From NCBI RefSeq assembly GCF_000717645.1, contig NZ_JNZZ01000031.1:1-64000 (forward strand): a DNA stretch of 64,000 nucleotides, written 5' to 3'. The notes under the pieces are model-generated. The model was not told the DNA's origin. It did not search any database and saw only the letters and a program-made list of their open reading frames with translations. A program made the translations under genes and the position numbers. The DNA comes from Streptomyces californicus. Its GTDB lineage: Bacteria > Actinomycetota > Actinomycetes > Streptomycetales > Streptomycetaceae. Positions 21,896 through 29,723 of this stretch are shown piece by piece; the first letter of the stretch is position 1, and every line of letters starts with the position of its first letter.

Positions 21896-21926
21896 TTGCC
21901 GTACCCACCGCCCGGCAGGGTAGCGT
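21896..21926 (+). promoter_or_regulatory. promoter of lgt
   Basis: TTGCCG (21896-21901) and TAGCGT (21921-21926) are good boxes but 19 bases apart, slightly long. TAGCGT lies ten bases before the ATG. The rest of the 213-base gap is GC-rich inverted repeats (GGGCCCGGGGCC types) with no gene. Confidence 0.45.
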
Positions 21927-21936
21927 CGACCTCGCC

Positions 21937-22926
21937 ATGAACCTTGCCTCCATTCCCAGTCCGTCGACCGGCGTGATCGAGCTCGGCCCGATCCCGCTCC
22001 GCGGCTACGCGTTCTGCATCATCATCGGTGTCTTCGTCGCCGTCTGGTTCGGCAACAAGCGCTGGATCGCCCGGGGCGGCAAAGCCGGCACCGTGGCCGA
22101 CGTCGCCGTCTGGGCGGTCCCCTTCGGCCTCGTCGGCGGCCGGCTCTACCACGTGATCACCGACTACCAGCTCTACTTCAACGAGGGCGAGAACTGGGTC
22201 GACGCCTTCAAGATCTGGCAGGGCGGCCTCGGAATCTGGGGCGCGATCGCCTTCGGCGCGGTCGGCGCGTGGATCGCCTGCCGCCGCCGGGGCATCCCGC
22301 TGCCCGCCTGGGCCGACGCGCTGGCCCCGGGCATCGCCATCGCCCAGGCCATCGGCCGCTGGGGCAACTGGTTCAACCAGGAGCTGTACGGCAAGCCCAC
22401 CGATCTGCCGTGGGCCGTCGAGATCAGCGAGGGCGTGAACCGGGTCGCCGGGACCTACCACCCGACCTTCCTGTACGAATCGCTCTGGTGCGTCGGCGTG
22501 GCGCTGCTGGTCGTCTGGGCCGACCGCCGCTTCCGGCTCGGCCACGGCCGGGCGTTCGCGCTGTACGTCGCGGCCTACTGCGCCGGACGGGCCTGGATCG
22601 AGTACATGCGGGTCGACGAGGCGCACCACATCCTGGGCCTGCGACTGAACGTGTGGACCGCGATCATCGTCTTCGTGCTGGCCGTCGTCTACATCGTGGT
22701 CTCCGCGAAGATCCGGCCGGGTCGCGAGGAGATCGTCGAGCCGGACCGGGACACCCCGGCGAAGGCGTCCGACGAGGAGGGCTCCGACCCGGACGGACCG
22801 GCGAAGACGGACGCCGACGAGCGGGACGCCGACGCGAAGAAGGACCCGTTCGCGAAGGACGAGCCGGGCAAGCCGGGCAAGGGCCGCACCGCCGGCAGCA
22901 CCGAAGCGGCGGCCGAGAAGAGCTGA
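21937..22926 (+). CDS. lgt: prolipoprotein diacylglyceryl transferase
   Basis: 329 residues, a polytopic membrane enzyme that moves a diacylglyceryl group from phosphatidylglycerol to the cysteine of lipoprotein precursors. The Lgt signature GRWGNWFNQELYGKPTDLPW is at about residue 139-158 and LPLRGYAFCI-like YALLI segments open the protein. About seven membrane segments end near residue 255. The last 75 residues are a highly charged, Asp/Lys-rich cytoplasmic tail, longer than in E. coli Lgt and common in actinomycetes. Confidence 0.95.
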   Translation: MNLASIPSPSTGVIELGPIPLRGYAFCIIIGVFVAVWFGNKRWIARGGKAGTVADVAVWAVPFGLVGGRLYHVITDYQLYFNEGENWVDAFKIWQGGLGIWGAIAFGAVGAWIACRRRGIPLPAWADALAPGIAIAQAIGRWGNWFNQELYGKPTDLPWAVEISEGVNRVAGTYHPTFLYESLWCVGVALLVVWADRRFRLGHGRAFALYVAAYCAGRAWIEYMRVDEAHHILGLRLNVWTAIIVFVLAVVYIVVSAKIRPGREEIVEPDRDTPAKASDEEGSDPDGPAKTDADERDADAKKDPFAKDEPGKPGKGRTAGSTEAAAEKS

Positions 22927-22982
22927 CCGGGCGCCCGGCCGCGCACGGCCGGTCGGCCGCCCCCCCTCCGCACACCTCCCGC

Positions 22983-23020
22983 TCGCCGGGCGGGCCCGTC
23001 GTCTCAGGCCCGCCCGGCGA
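22983..23020. terminator. bidirectional terminator between lgt and the CoA-lyase gene
   Basis: TCGCCGGGCGGGCC (22983-22996) pairs perfectly with GGCCCGCCCGGCGA (23007-23020). The stop codon of the minus-strand gene lies in the loop, so the last five codons form one arm. Confidence 0.75.
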
Positions 23021-23903
23021 GTGCGAGCGTCCGGCGGGCGGAGGCCACCACCGCCGCGTCCACGAACCTCCCGTCCGGCAGCGCCAGGGCGCCCTCCTCC
23101 ACCGCCGAGGCCGCGACGATCCGCTCGGCCTCCTCCACCTCCCGCGCCGTCGGCAGGTACGCCCGCTCGATCACCTCCAGCTGGCGCGGGTGGATCGCCG
23201 CCCGGCCGAGCATCCCGAGCGCCCGCCCCCGCGCGCACGAGGTCCACAGCCCGTCCAGGTCCCGCACGTCCGGGAACACCGACTGGACCGGCGGCGGAAG
23301 GGCCGCCGCCCGGGCCGCCACCACGACCCGGCCGCGCGAGAAGTCCAGCCCCGCGTCCTCCCGTACGCCCAGATCCGCCCGCAGGTCCGCCTCGCCGAGC
23401 GCGATGCCGTGGACGGCGTGGTGCGCCGAGGCGATCGAGTACGCGTGCTCGATCGCGAGCGCCGACTCCAGCAGCGGATACAGCGGTACGCCCGGGGCCA
23501 CGGCCGCCACATGGTGCACCGAGACCGCGTGCGTGATCTTCGGCAGCCGGAACGCGGCCAGCCCCGGCAGCTCCGCCAGCGCCAGGACGTCGTCCTCGCC
23601 GTGCACCCGCACATGGACCGGAACGGCGTCGGGGGCGGCGGTCACCGGGTCGCCGAGGAGCTCGGCGGTGGCGGCCCGCGCGTACTCCTTACGGCCGGGG
23701 GCGACGGCGTCCTCCAGGTCGACGATCACCACGTCGGCCCCCGAGCCCAGCGCCTTGGCCACCACCTCCGGCCGGTCCCCGGGCACGTACAGCCAGGTCA
23801 GCGGCGGTCGTACGGTGTCGGGGCGCGGGTCCTCCGGCAGCGGCGGCAGGGGCGCCGCCGGGTCCTGCGGCCGTGGCGGGAGGGGCGTGTCGCAGCCGGT
23901 CAC
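23004..23903 (-). CDS. CitE/HpcH-type CoA-ester lyase
   Basis: 299 residues. After a Pro-rich lead (about 30 residues) the TIM-barrel begins with LTWLYVPGDRPEVVAKAL, then VVIVDLEDAVAPGRK holds the Mg-binding region. The later Glu/Asp are in GIALGEADLRADLG (about 166-179) and the C-terminal AIHPRQLEVIE is typical. The family cleaves malyl-, citramalyl- or beta-methylmalyl-CoA. GTG start overlapping the stop of the CoA-transferase gene (GTGA). It is the last gene of the seven-gene operon. The pairing suggests that the CoA ester made by the transferase is cleaved here. Substrate unknown. Confidence 0.88.
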   Translation of the reverse strand: MTGCDTPLPPRPQDPAAPLPPLPEDPRPDTVRPPLTWLYVPGDRPEVVAKALGSGADVVIVDLEDAVAPGRKEYARAATAELLGDPVTAAPDAVPVHVRVHGEDDVLALAELPGLAAFRLPKITHAVSVHHVAAVAPGVPLYPLLESALAIEHAYSIASAHHAVHGIALGEADLRADLGVREDAGLDFSRGRVVVAARAAALPPPVQSVFPDVRDLDGLWTSCARGRALGMLGRAAIHPRQLEVIERAYLPTAREVEEAERIVAASAVEEGALALPDGRFVDAAVVASARRTLALAGRA

Positions 23904-25099
23904 AGCGCCCCCTGGTCCCGCAGCGCGGCGATCCGGGACGCCGAGAGGCCGAGCCCGGTCAGGATCTCCTCGGTGTCCGCGCCGTGCGGGCGGCCCGCCC
24001 ACCGGATGCCGCCGGGGGTCCCGGAGAGCCGGAAGAGGACGTTCTGCATCCGCAGCGGCCCCAGCTCCGGGTCGTCGACCTCCGTGAGGGTGCCCAGCGC
24101 CCGGTACTGCGGGTCCTCCACCACGTCCCGTACGTCGTGGACCGGCGCGACCGCCGCCTCTGCCTTCTCGAAGGCGTCCAGCACCTCGTCGCGGCCGTGC
24201 CGGGAGATCCAGTGGCCGACCGCCGCGTCCAGCTCCTCGGTGTGCTCGGCCCGGGTGGTCCCCGAACCGAACCAGGGCTCCTCGATGAGCTCGGGGCGGC
24301 CCACCAGGCGCATCACCCGCTCCGCGACGGACTGGGCGGAGGTGGAGACCGCGACCCAGTGGCCGTCGGCGGTGCGGTAGGTGTTGCGCGGGGCGTTGTT
24401 GCGCGAGCGGTTGCCGGTGCGCGGCTGGACGTAACCGAGCTGGTCGTACCAGAGGGGCTGCGGGCCCAGCACGGTGAGGATCGGCTCGATGATCGCCAGG
24501 TCCACCACCTGCCCCGCGCCGGTTTTCTCCCGCCCGGCGAGCGCCGCCATCACCGCGTACGCCGTCGCCAGCGCCGCGATGGAGTCCGCGAGCCCGAACG
24601 GCGGCAGCGTCGGCGGCCCGTCCGGCTCCCCGGTGATCGCCGCGAAGCCGCTCATCGCCTCGGCCAGCGTCCCGAAGCCGGGGCGGTGCGCGTACGGTCC
24701 GAACTGGCCGAAGCCGGTGACCCGGGCCAGCACCAGGCGCGGGTTGACCGCGTGCAGTTCCTCGGGGCCCAGGCCCCAGCGCTCCAGGGTGCCGGGCCGG
24801 AAGTTCTCGACGACGACGTCGCTCTCGGCGGCCAGCCGCAGAAGGACGTCCCGGCCGCCGGGAGCCGAGAGGTCGAGGGTCAGGGTGCGCTTGTTGCGGC
24901 CGAGCAGCTTCCACCACAGGCCGACCCCGTCCTTGGCGGGCCCGTGCCCGCGCGAGGGGTCCGGCCTGCGGGGGTGCTCGACCTTGATCACGTCGGCGCC
25001 GAAGTCCCCGAGCATGGTGGCGGCGAGGGGGCCGGCGAAGAGGGTGGCGAGGTCGAGGACCTTCAGTCCGGTCAGCGGTCCCGCGGCGGTGTCGTTCAC
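23900..25099 (-). CDS. class III CoA-transferase (CaiB/BaiF family)
   Basis: 399 residues, full length. N-terminal TGLKVLDLATLFAGP, ADVIKVEHPRRPDPSRG and KRTLTLDLSAPGGRD are the family signature; the catalytic Asp is probably the one in FGLADSIAAL (about residue 170). The C-terminal PQYRALGTLTEVDDPELG completes the fold. These enzymes move CoA between carboxylic acids (formate, carnitine, succinate, itaconate or mesaconate types). GTG start overlaps the kinase stop (GTGA). Together with the lyase it resembles the itaconate/citramalate-type pair, but the acid is unknown. Confidence 0.9.
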   Translation of the reverse strand: MNDTAAGPLTGLKVLDLATLFAGPLAATMLGDFGADVIKVEHPRRPDPSRGHGPAKDGVGLWWKLLGRNKRTLTLDLSAPGGRDVLLRLAAESDVVVENFRPGTLERWGLGPEELHAVNPRLVLARVTGFGQFGPYAHRPGFGTLAEAMSGFAAITGEPDGPPTLPPFGLADSIAALATAYAVMAALAGREKTGAGQVVDLAIIEPILTVLGPQPLWYDQLGYVQPRTGNRSRNNAPRNTYRTADGHWVAVSTSAQSVAERVMRLVGRPELIEEPWFGSGTTRAEHTEELDAAVGHWISRHGRDEVLDAFEKAEAAVAPVHDVRDVVEDPQYRALGTLTEVDDPELGPLRMQNVLFRLSGTPGGIRWAGRPHGADTEEILTGLGLSASRIAALRDQGAL

Positions 25100-25980
25100 G
25101 ATGCCTCGATCTCGCTGCGGTAGGGCATGGACGTGGAGGCGCCGGGCTTCTGGACGCAGAGCGCGGCGGCCGACGACGCGAACGCCACGGCCCCGGCAAC
25201 CGGCCGCCCCTCGCCGAGCGCCACGGCCAGCGCGCCGACGAAGGTGTCCCCGGCCCCGGTGGTGTCGACGGCCGTCACCGAGGGGGCCTCGAAGAGCACG
25301 GGCTCGCCGCCCCGGGCCGCGTACAGGCAGCCTTTCGCACCGAGCGTGATGATCACCTCGGGGACCTTGCGCAGCAGGATCTGGGCGGCGGCGTGCGGCT
25401 CGTCCTGTCCGGACAGCTCGGCGGCCTCGTGCTCGTTGGGCACCAACAGGTCGATGTGGTCGTAGAGTTCGTCGGTCAGCGGCTGTACGGGGGAAGGCGT
25501 CAGGATGGTCCGCACGCCCTGCGCGTGGGCGGCGCGCGCCCCCTCGACGACGGCGGACAGGGGCAGTTCGAGCTGCATCAGCAGCAGTTCGGAGGCGGCG
25601 ATCGCCGCGATCTCCCCGGGGCCGAGCGCGGTGAGAACCCCGTTGGCGCCGGGGACCACCACGATCGCGTTGGACCCGGTGTCGTCCACCACGATGTGCG
25701 CGGTGCCGCTCGGGCCCTCGGCGGTGTGCAGCAGATCGGTGTCCACCCCCGCGTGTTCGAGGCCGTCGCGCAGGAGCGTCCCGTACGCGTCGTCCCCGAC
25801 CGCGCCGATCATCATCACCTCCCCGCCCGCGCGGGCGGCGGCGACGGCCTGGTTGGCGCCCTTGCCGCCGGGGATCGTCCGGAACTCCCGTCCGGTGACG
25901 GTCTCGCCGCGCCCGGGGGCGCGGGCCGTGTAGGCGACGAGGTCCATGTTGGTGCTGCCGAGCACCGCGATGCGGGTCAT
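25096..25980 (-). CDS. rbsK: ribokinase-type PfkB sugar kinase
   Basis: 294 residues. Both PfkB signatures are present: GGKGANQAVAAARAG (about 39-53) and DTTGAGDTFVGALAVAL (about 239-255), the latter with the catalytic Asp. NMDLVAYTARAPGRGET is the usual sugar-binding N-terminus of ribokinases. It phosphorylates ribose or a related furanose or nucleoside at C5. No ribose transporter or RbsD is nearby; instead it follows four glycohydrolase-like genes by overlap. It therefore may handle ribose released inside the cell (inference). Confidence 0.88.
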   Translation of the reverse strand: MTRIAVLGSTNMDLVAYTARAPGRGETVTGREFRTIPGGKGANQAVAAARAGGEVMMIGAVGDDAYGTLLRDGLEHAGVDTDLLHTAEGPSGTAHIVVDDTGSNAIVVVPGANGVLTALGPGEIAAIAASELLLMQLELPLSAVVEGARAAHAQGVRTILTPSPVQPLTDELYDHIDLLVPNEHEAAELSGQDEPHAAAQILLRKVPEVIITLGAKGCLYAARGGEPVLFEAPSVTAVDTTGAGDTFVGALAVALGEGRPVAGAVAFASSAAALCVQKPGASTSMPYRSEIEAS

Positions 25981-27356
25981 GGGCGCAGAGCCTCCTGGTG
26001 GGTCAGTGCGGCGAGGGTGTCGAAACCGACCCGGTCGAAGCCGGGTACGGAGGTGGCGAGCCGGTTCTTCAGCGGGGCGGTCCACCGTTCGGGCAGGGCG
26101 TCCGGCCGGCCGGCCAGCAATCCGGCGAGCGATCCGGCGGTGGCCCCGTTGGAGTCGGTGTCCCAGCCGCCGGAGACCGCGTCGCCGATGGACCGGGTGA
26201 AGTCGCCGTCGGCGTGGGTGAGGGCGGCGGCCAGCAGCGCGGCGTTGGGCAGGACGTGCACCCAGTGGTGGGTGGCGTCGTAGACGGCGTGCAGCCGGTC
26301 CACGACGGTGTCGAACTCCCGCTCCGTACGCGCGGTCCCGACGCCGAGGCGGATCGCGCGGGCGTACCGGGAGCGCGGGGGCACCACCCGCAGCCCGGCG
26401 GCCAGGCAGCCGTGCACATCGCTCTCGCCCCCGGCGGCGACGGCGAGCGCGGCCGCCGTGAACATCGCGCCGTAGACGCCGTTGCCGGTGTGGGTGAGGA
26501 CCGCGTCGCGGTGCGCCTGGGCGGCGGCCCCGGCCGGGTCGCCGGGGTGGGTCCAGCCGTGCACGTCGGCCCGGATCTGCGCCCCGATCCACTCCCGGAA
26601 CGGGTTGCGGAGGCGGGCGGTCCGCGGCGGTTCGACACCGGCCAGCAGGTTGCCGTACGCGATGCGCTCGGCGGTGAACGCGCGCCCGGCCGGCAGCGCG
26701 TCCAGCCAGAGCCGGGCCAGGTCGGCGGTGGTGAAGGAGCGCCCGTGCCGCTGGAGCAGCAGCAGGGTGAGGAGCGGGTGGTTCAGGTCGTCGTCCTCCG
26801 GCATGCCGTCGATGTTCTCGGCCAGCGAGGTGGGGGCCGAGCGGCGGTTCCAGGGGTGGGCGGCGAGCAGGCCGGCGGGCACGCCCCGGGCGGTGAACCA
26901 GGTGGAGAGCGGCCAGTCGCCGGCGGCCCTGGCCAGTGCGCGGATCCCGTCCAGCGGCAGCTTCTCCACCGGCTTGCCGAGGAGGCAGCCCGCCGCCCGC
27001 CCGAGCCAGGCCGCGTGCAGCCGGTCCCGGCCGACGGTGGGCGCGGCCTCCGGCGGGCCCGGCCAGTGCGGGCAGGCGGCCACGATCGCGTCCAGGTCGG
27101 TCGGCTCGTCGGCGGCCAACGGCGATTCCAGTGCGGCGAGTTCGTCCAGCAGCTCACCGGCCAGCGCCCGCAGGCGCGGCGGTGCGGGCGGCTCGGACGC
27201 GCCCGCGCGGTCCGGGGCGGGACCGCCCCCGGCGGCGTACCACCGTTCCGCGATCTCCCGGGCGTCCCGGCCGTCCTGCGCGGCCTGCCGCAGCTCGTGC
27301 CCGACCAGGTCCTCGGGCTGCACCCAGGTGAGGCGGACGGGCGCGTGGGCGTTCAC
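25977..27356 (-). CDS. ADP-ribosylglycohydrolase-family protein, copy 1
   Basis: 459 residues, the longest of the four. The first 110 residues are an extra N-terminal region. The ARH domain then shows AWLGRAAGCLLGKPVEKLPL, where the usual GDALG is GCLLG, so the first Asp is lost. MPEDDDLNHPLLTLLLLQ (about 189) replaces TDDT. The C-terminal metal motif is intact: GGWDTDSNGATAGSLAG (about 406-422). HTGNGVYGAMFTAAAL in the middle is typical. GTG start overlaps the next gene by 4 bases. It probably cleaves an N-glycosidic bond. Confidence 0.85.
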   Translation of the reverse strand: MNAHAPVRLTWVQPEDLVGHELRQAAQDGRDAREIAERWYAAGGGPAPDRAGASEPPAPPRLRALAGELLDELAALESPLAADEPTDLDAIVAACPHWPGPPEAAPTVGRDRLHAAWLGRAAGCLLGKPVEKLPLDGIRALARAAGDWPLSTWFTARGVPAGLLAAHPWNRRSAPTSLAENIDGMPEDDDLNHPLLTLLLLQRHGRSFTTADLARLWLDALPAGRAFTAERIAYGNLLAGVEPPRTARLRNPFREWIGAQIRADVHGWTHPGDPAGAAAQAHRDAVLTHTGNGVYGAMFTAAALAVAAGGESDVHGCLAAGLRVVPPRSRYARAIRLGVGTARTEREFDTVVDRLHAVYDATHHWVHVLPNAALLAAALTHADGDFTRSIGDAVSGGWDTDSNGATAGSLAGLLAGRPDALPERWTAPLKNRLATSVPGFDRVGFDTLAALTHQEALRP

Positions 27357-28552
27357 CGCTCACCGGCCAGCGCGGTGAACGCCTCCTCGTGGGCCGCGCG
27401 CCGCTCCAGGTCCCGGGCGAAGACCTCCCGGGCCACCCGCGCCAGCGCCCGCGCCGGGGCCTCCAGGTCCAGCCGGCTCGCCTCCGCGACCGTCGTCGCC
27501 CAGTCGTGCGGCACCTCGCCGCCCAGCGCGCCCGCGAGCGCGCCGCTCATCGTGGCGATGGAGTCGCAGTCGCGCCCGTAGTTCACCGAACCCAGCACCG
27601 TACGCCGGTAGTCGCCGCCCCCGACCAGCAACATCCCCAGGGCGACGGGGAGTTCCTCGATGGCGTGCAGCCGGGAGGGGCGGCGTGCGCCGAGGGCGGG
27701 GGAGCGGTAGTCGGGGCCGACCGTGTCGAAGGGCGTGACGGCCGCGCGCAGCGGGAGCAGCGCCGCCTCGAAGTCGTCGTGGCGCGCGGCGACTTCGCAG
27801 ACCGCCTCGATCGCGGCCCGGGTGCCGTCCTTGGCCGGTGCGAGGGCGGCGTCGATCACCGTCTCCGGTGTCGCGCCCGGACGGCACGCGGCGGCGACGG
27901 CCGCCGCGAACACCCCGGCGGCCTCCCTCCCGTACGACGACTGATGCGGGGCGGCGACCTCCAGCGCCTCGGCGTAGGCGGCCTCGGGGTGGCCCGCGTT
28001 GACCAGGCCGACCGGGGCCATGTACATCGCCGCCCCGCAGTTGACGATGTTGCCCGCCCCCGCCTCGCGCGGGTCCACGTGCCCGTAGTGCAGCCGGGCC
28101 ACGATCCACTTCTCCGCCAGGAAGATCCGCTGGAGCGGCAGCGCCTCGGCCTCCAGCTCCGGGATCCAGCGCGGCGCGAGGAGATCGGGGACGAGGTGGT
28201 CGGCGACGGCGTACGCGTCGAGGTGGTCGCGGACCTTCTCGTAGACGCGGATCAGCGCGTGGGTCATCAAGGTGTCGTCGGTGACGTGCCCGTCGCCCTT
28301 GTGGTACGGGGCGACGGGGCGCGCGGTGCGCCAGTCGTCGCCGTACCAGGGGCCGACGATCCCGGTCACCCGGCCGCCGTGGCGTTCGGCGATCTGCTCG
28401 GGGGTCCACCCCTCGACCGGGCCGCCGAGCGCGTCGCCGACGGCGGCGCCGACGAGGGCCCGGGTGATGCGTTCATCGAGTCCGGGCGTGGCGGGGGAGT
28501 GCGTCGGGTGCGAGGGGGCGGGCGCGGCTGCCGTGGCCGTTGTGGGCGTCAT
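27353..28552 (-). CDS. ADP-ribosylglycohydrolase-family protein, copy 2
   Basis: 399 residues and the most canonical copy. LVGAAVGDALGGPVEGWTP (about 33-51) carries the first Asp, HVTDDTLMTHALIR (about 90) the paired Asp residues, and VNYGRDCDSIATMSGALAG (about 324-342) the second metal site. All residues for the binuclear magnesium site therefore look present. The start at 28552 overlaps the upstream gene by 80 bases; GACAAT six bases before this ATG may give an internal leaderless transcript. There is no other plausible start before the domain begins. Confidence 0.85.
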   Translation of the reverse strand: MTPTTATAAAPAPSHPTHSPATPGLDERITRALVGAAVGDALGGPVEGWTPEQIAERHGGRVTGIVGPWYGDDWRTARPVAPYHKGDGHVTDDTLMTHALIRVYEKVRDHLDAYAVADHLVPDLLAPRWIPELEAEALPLQRIFLAEKWIVARLHYGHVDPREAGAGNIVNCGAAMYMAPVGLVNAGHPEAAYAEALEVAAPHQSSYGREAAGVFAAAVAAACRPGATPETVIDAALAPAKDGTRAAIEAVCEVAARHDDFEAALLPLRAAVTPFDTVGPDYRSPALGARRPSRLHAIEELPVALGMLLVGGGDYRRTVLGSVNYGRDCDSIATMSGALAGALGGEVPHDWATTVAEASRLDLEAPARALARVAREVFARDLERRAAHEEAFTALAGER

Positions 28553-29723
28553 GCCGGAATTGTCCACCCGAGGTAGCCGGTTCCGTGGCTGCCAGCAGCC
28601 CGGCGAGTTCGATCAGGTCGGTACCGGCGAGCCGGGGCAGGGCGCACCCCGCGAGCGTCCGGCACGCCTCGCGCCAGCCCGCCGGCACGGCGCTGACCGA
28701 GCCGATCGCCCCGGTCAGCGCCCCGGCCAGGGCGGGGGCGGAGTCCGCGACCCGGGAGAGGCAGGCGGCGGCGGGGAGCGCCTGGGCGATCCCGCCCCGG
28801 GCGGCGGTGGTGAGGGCGAGGGCGACGGGGACGGTCTCGGCCGCCGCGATCCCGTAGCTGTAGACGTGGTCCACGATCTGGTGCTCCAGGACCGGGACCA
28901 AGGCGAACGCCCCGGCCGGTTCGTCCGCGAACTCCCGGGCCAGACGGACCGCGTGCACGGCGTTGCGGGCGATCTCGGTGCCCTCGGGGAGCCGGTCGAG
29001 GGCCGCGTCCACCACGGTGTCGACGTCCGCCCCGGCCAGCGCCACGGCGATCGCGGCGGCCATCGCCCGCGCCCCGTGCACTCCGTCGCCGTCCTGCGTG
29101 TAGCGGGCGTCGAACTCGGCGAGCGCGGCGGCCCCGTCCGGATCGCCCGGGTGGACCACGGCGAGCACGGCCGCCCGGACGCACGCGGCGTCGTCGAAGT
29201 AGTGCGGGTTGTCGTGGCCGGTGGCGGGCGGCCGCAGCCCGGCGGCCAGGTTGCCGAGCCCGGCCCGCACCGAGATCCGGGCGCGCAGCGGGAGCACCGC
29301 CGCCTCGACCTCGGGGGCCCGCGCGCTGGCGGCGGCGACGGTCGCGGCCAGCGCGTTCCAGGCCCGGTCCACCGCGTCCCGCATCCGGCGCCCGCAGGGG
29401 AGCCCCGCCGCGTCGTCGGCCGCCGCCAGCACCGTACGGGCGGCGAACGCGGCCCACTCGGCGTCGTCGGACGGGCCGAGCCGCAGCGGCTCGGGCGGCT
29501 GGTTGAGCGCGATGGGCACCGGCAGCGTGGTGGTGGCGTTCTGCTCGGCGAAGGTGTCCAGTTCCCGGGTGAGCCGCCGGGTCCACTCGGGCATCCGGGC
29601 CGCCCGGTGCCGGGCGGCGGGCCACCCGGCGGCGTCCCCGGCGGCCAGCCCGAGCAGCAGCCCCTCGATCCGGGCGCGGCGGGAGGGGGCCGGGGCCCCG
29701 GTCGCGGTCCGTGGTGCGGTCAT
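28473..29723 (-). CDS. ADP-ribosylglycohydrolase-family protein, copy 3, degenerate
   Basis: 416 residues. The N-terminal LLLGLAAGDAAGWPAARHR keeps the first Asp. The TDDT motif is changed to PSDDAEWAAF, and the C-terminal DxDS/T motif is reduced to SRVADSAPALAGALTGAIG. The fold is kept, including YTQDGDGVHGARAMAAAIAV. It may be inactive, have a new specificity, or act as a partner of the other copies. The ATG start overlaps copy 4 by 4 bases; the 3' end overlaps copy 2 by 80 bases in another frame. Confidence 0.8.
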   Translation of the reverse strand: MTAPRTATGAPAPSRRARIEGLLLGLAAGDAAGWPAARHRAARMPEWTRRLTRELDTFAEQNATTTLPVPIALNQPPEPLRLGPSDDAEWAAFAARTVLAAADDAAGLPCGRRMRDAVDRAWNALAATVAAASARAPEVEAAVLPLRARISVRAGLGNLAAGLRPPATGHDNPHYFDDAACVRAAVLAVVHPGDPDGAAALAEFDARYTQDGDGVHGARAMAAAIAVALAGADVDTVVDAALDRLPEGTEIARNAVHAVRLAREFADEPAGAFALVPVLEHQIVDHVYSYGIAAAETVPVALALTTAARGGIAQALPAAACLSRVADSAPALAGALTGAIGSVSAVPAGWREACRTLAGCALPRLAGTDLIELAGLLAATEPATSGGQFRHDAHNGHGSRARPLAPDALPRHARTR

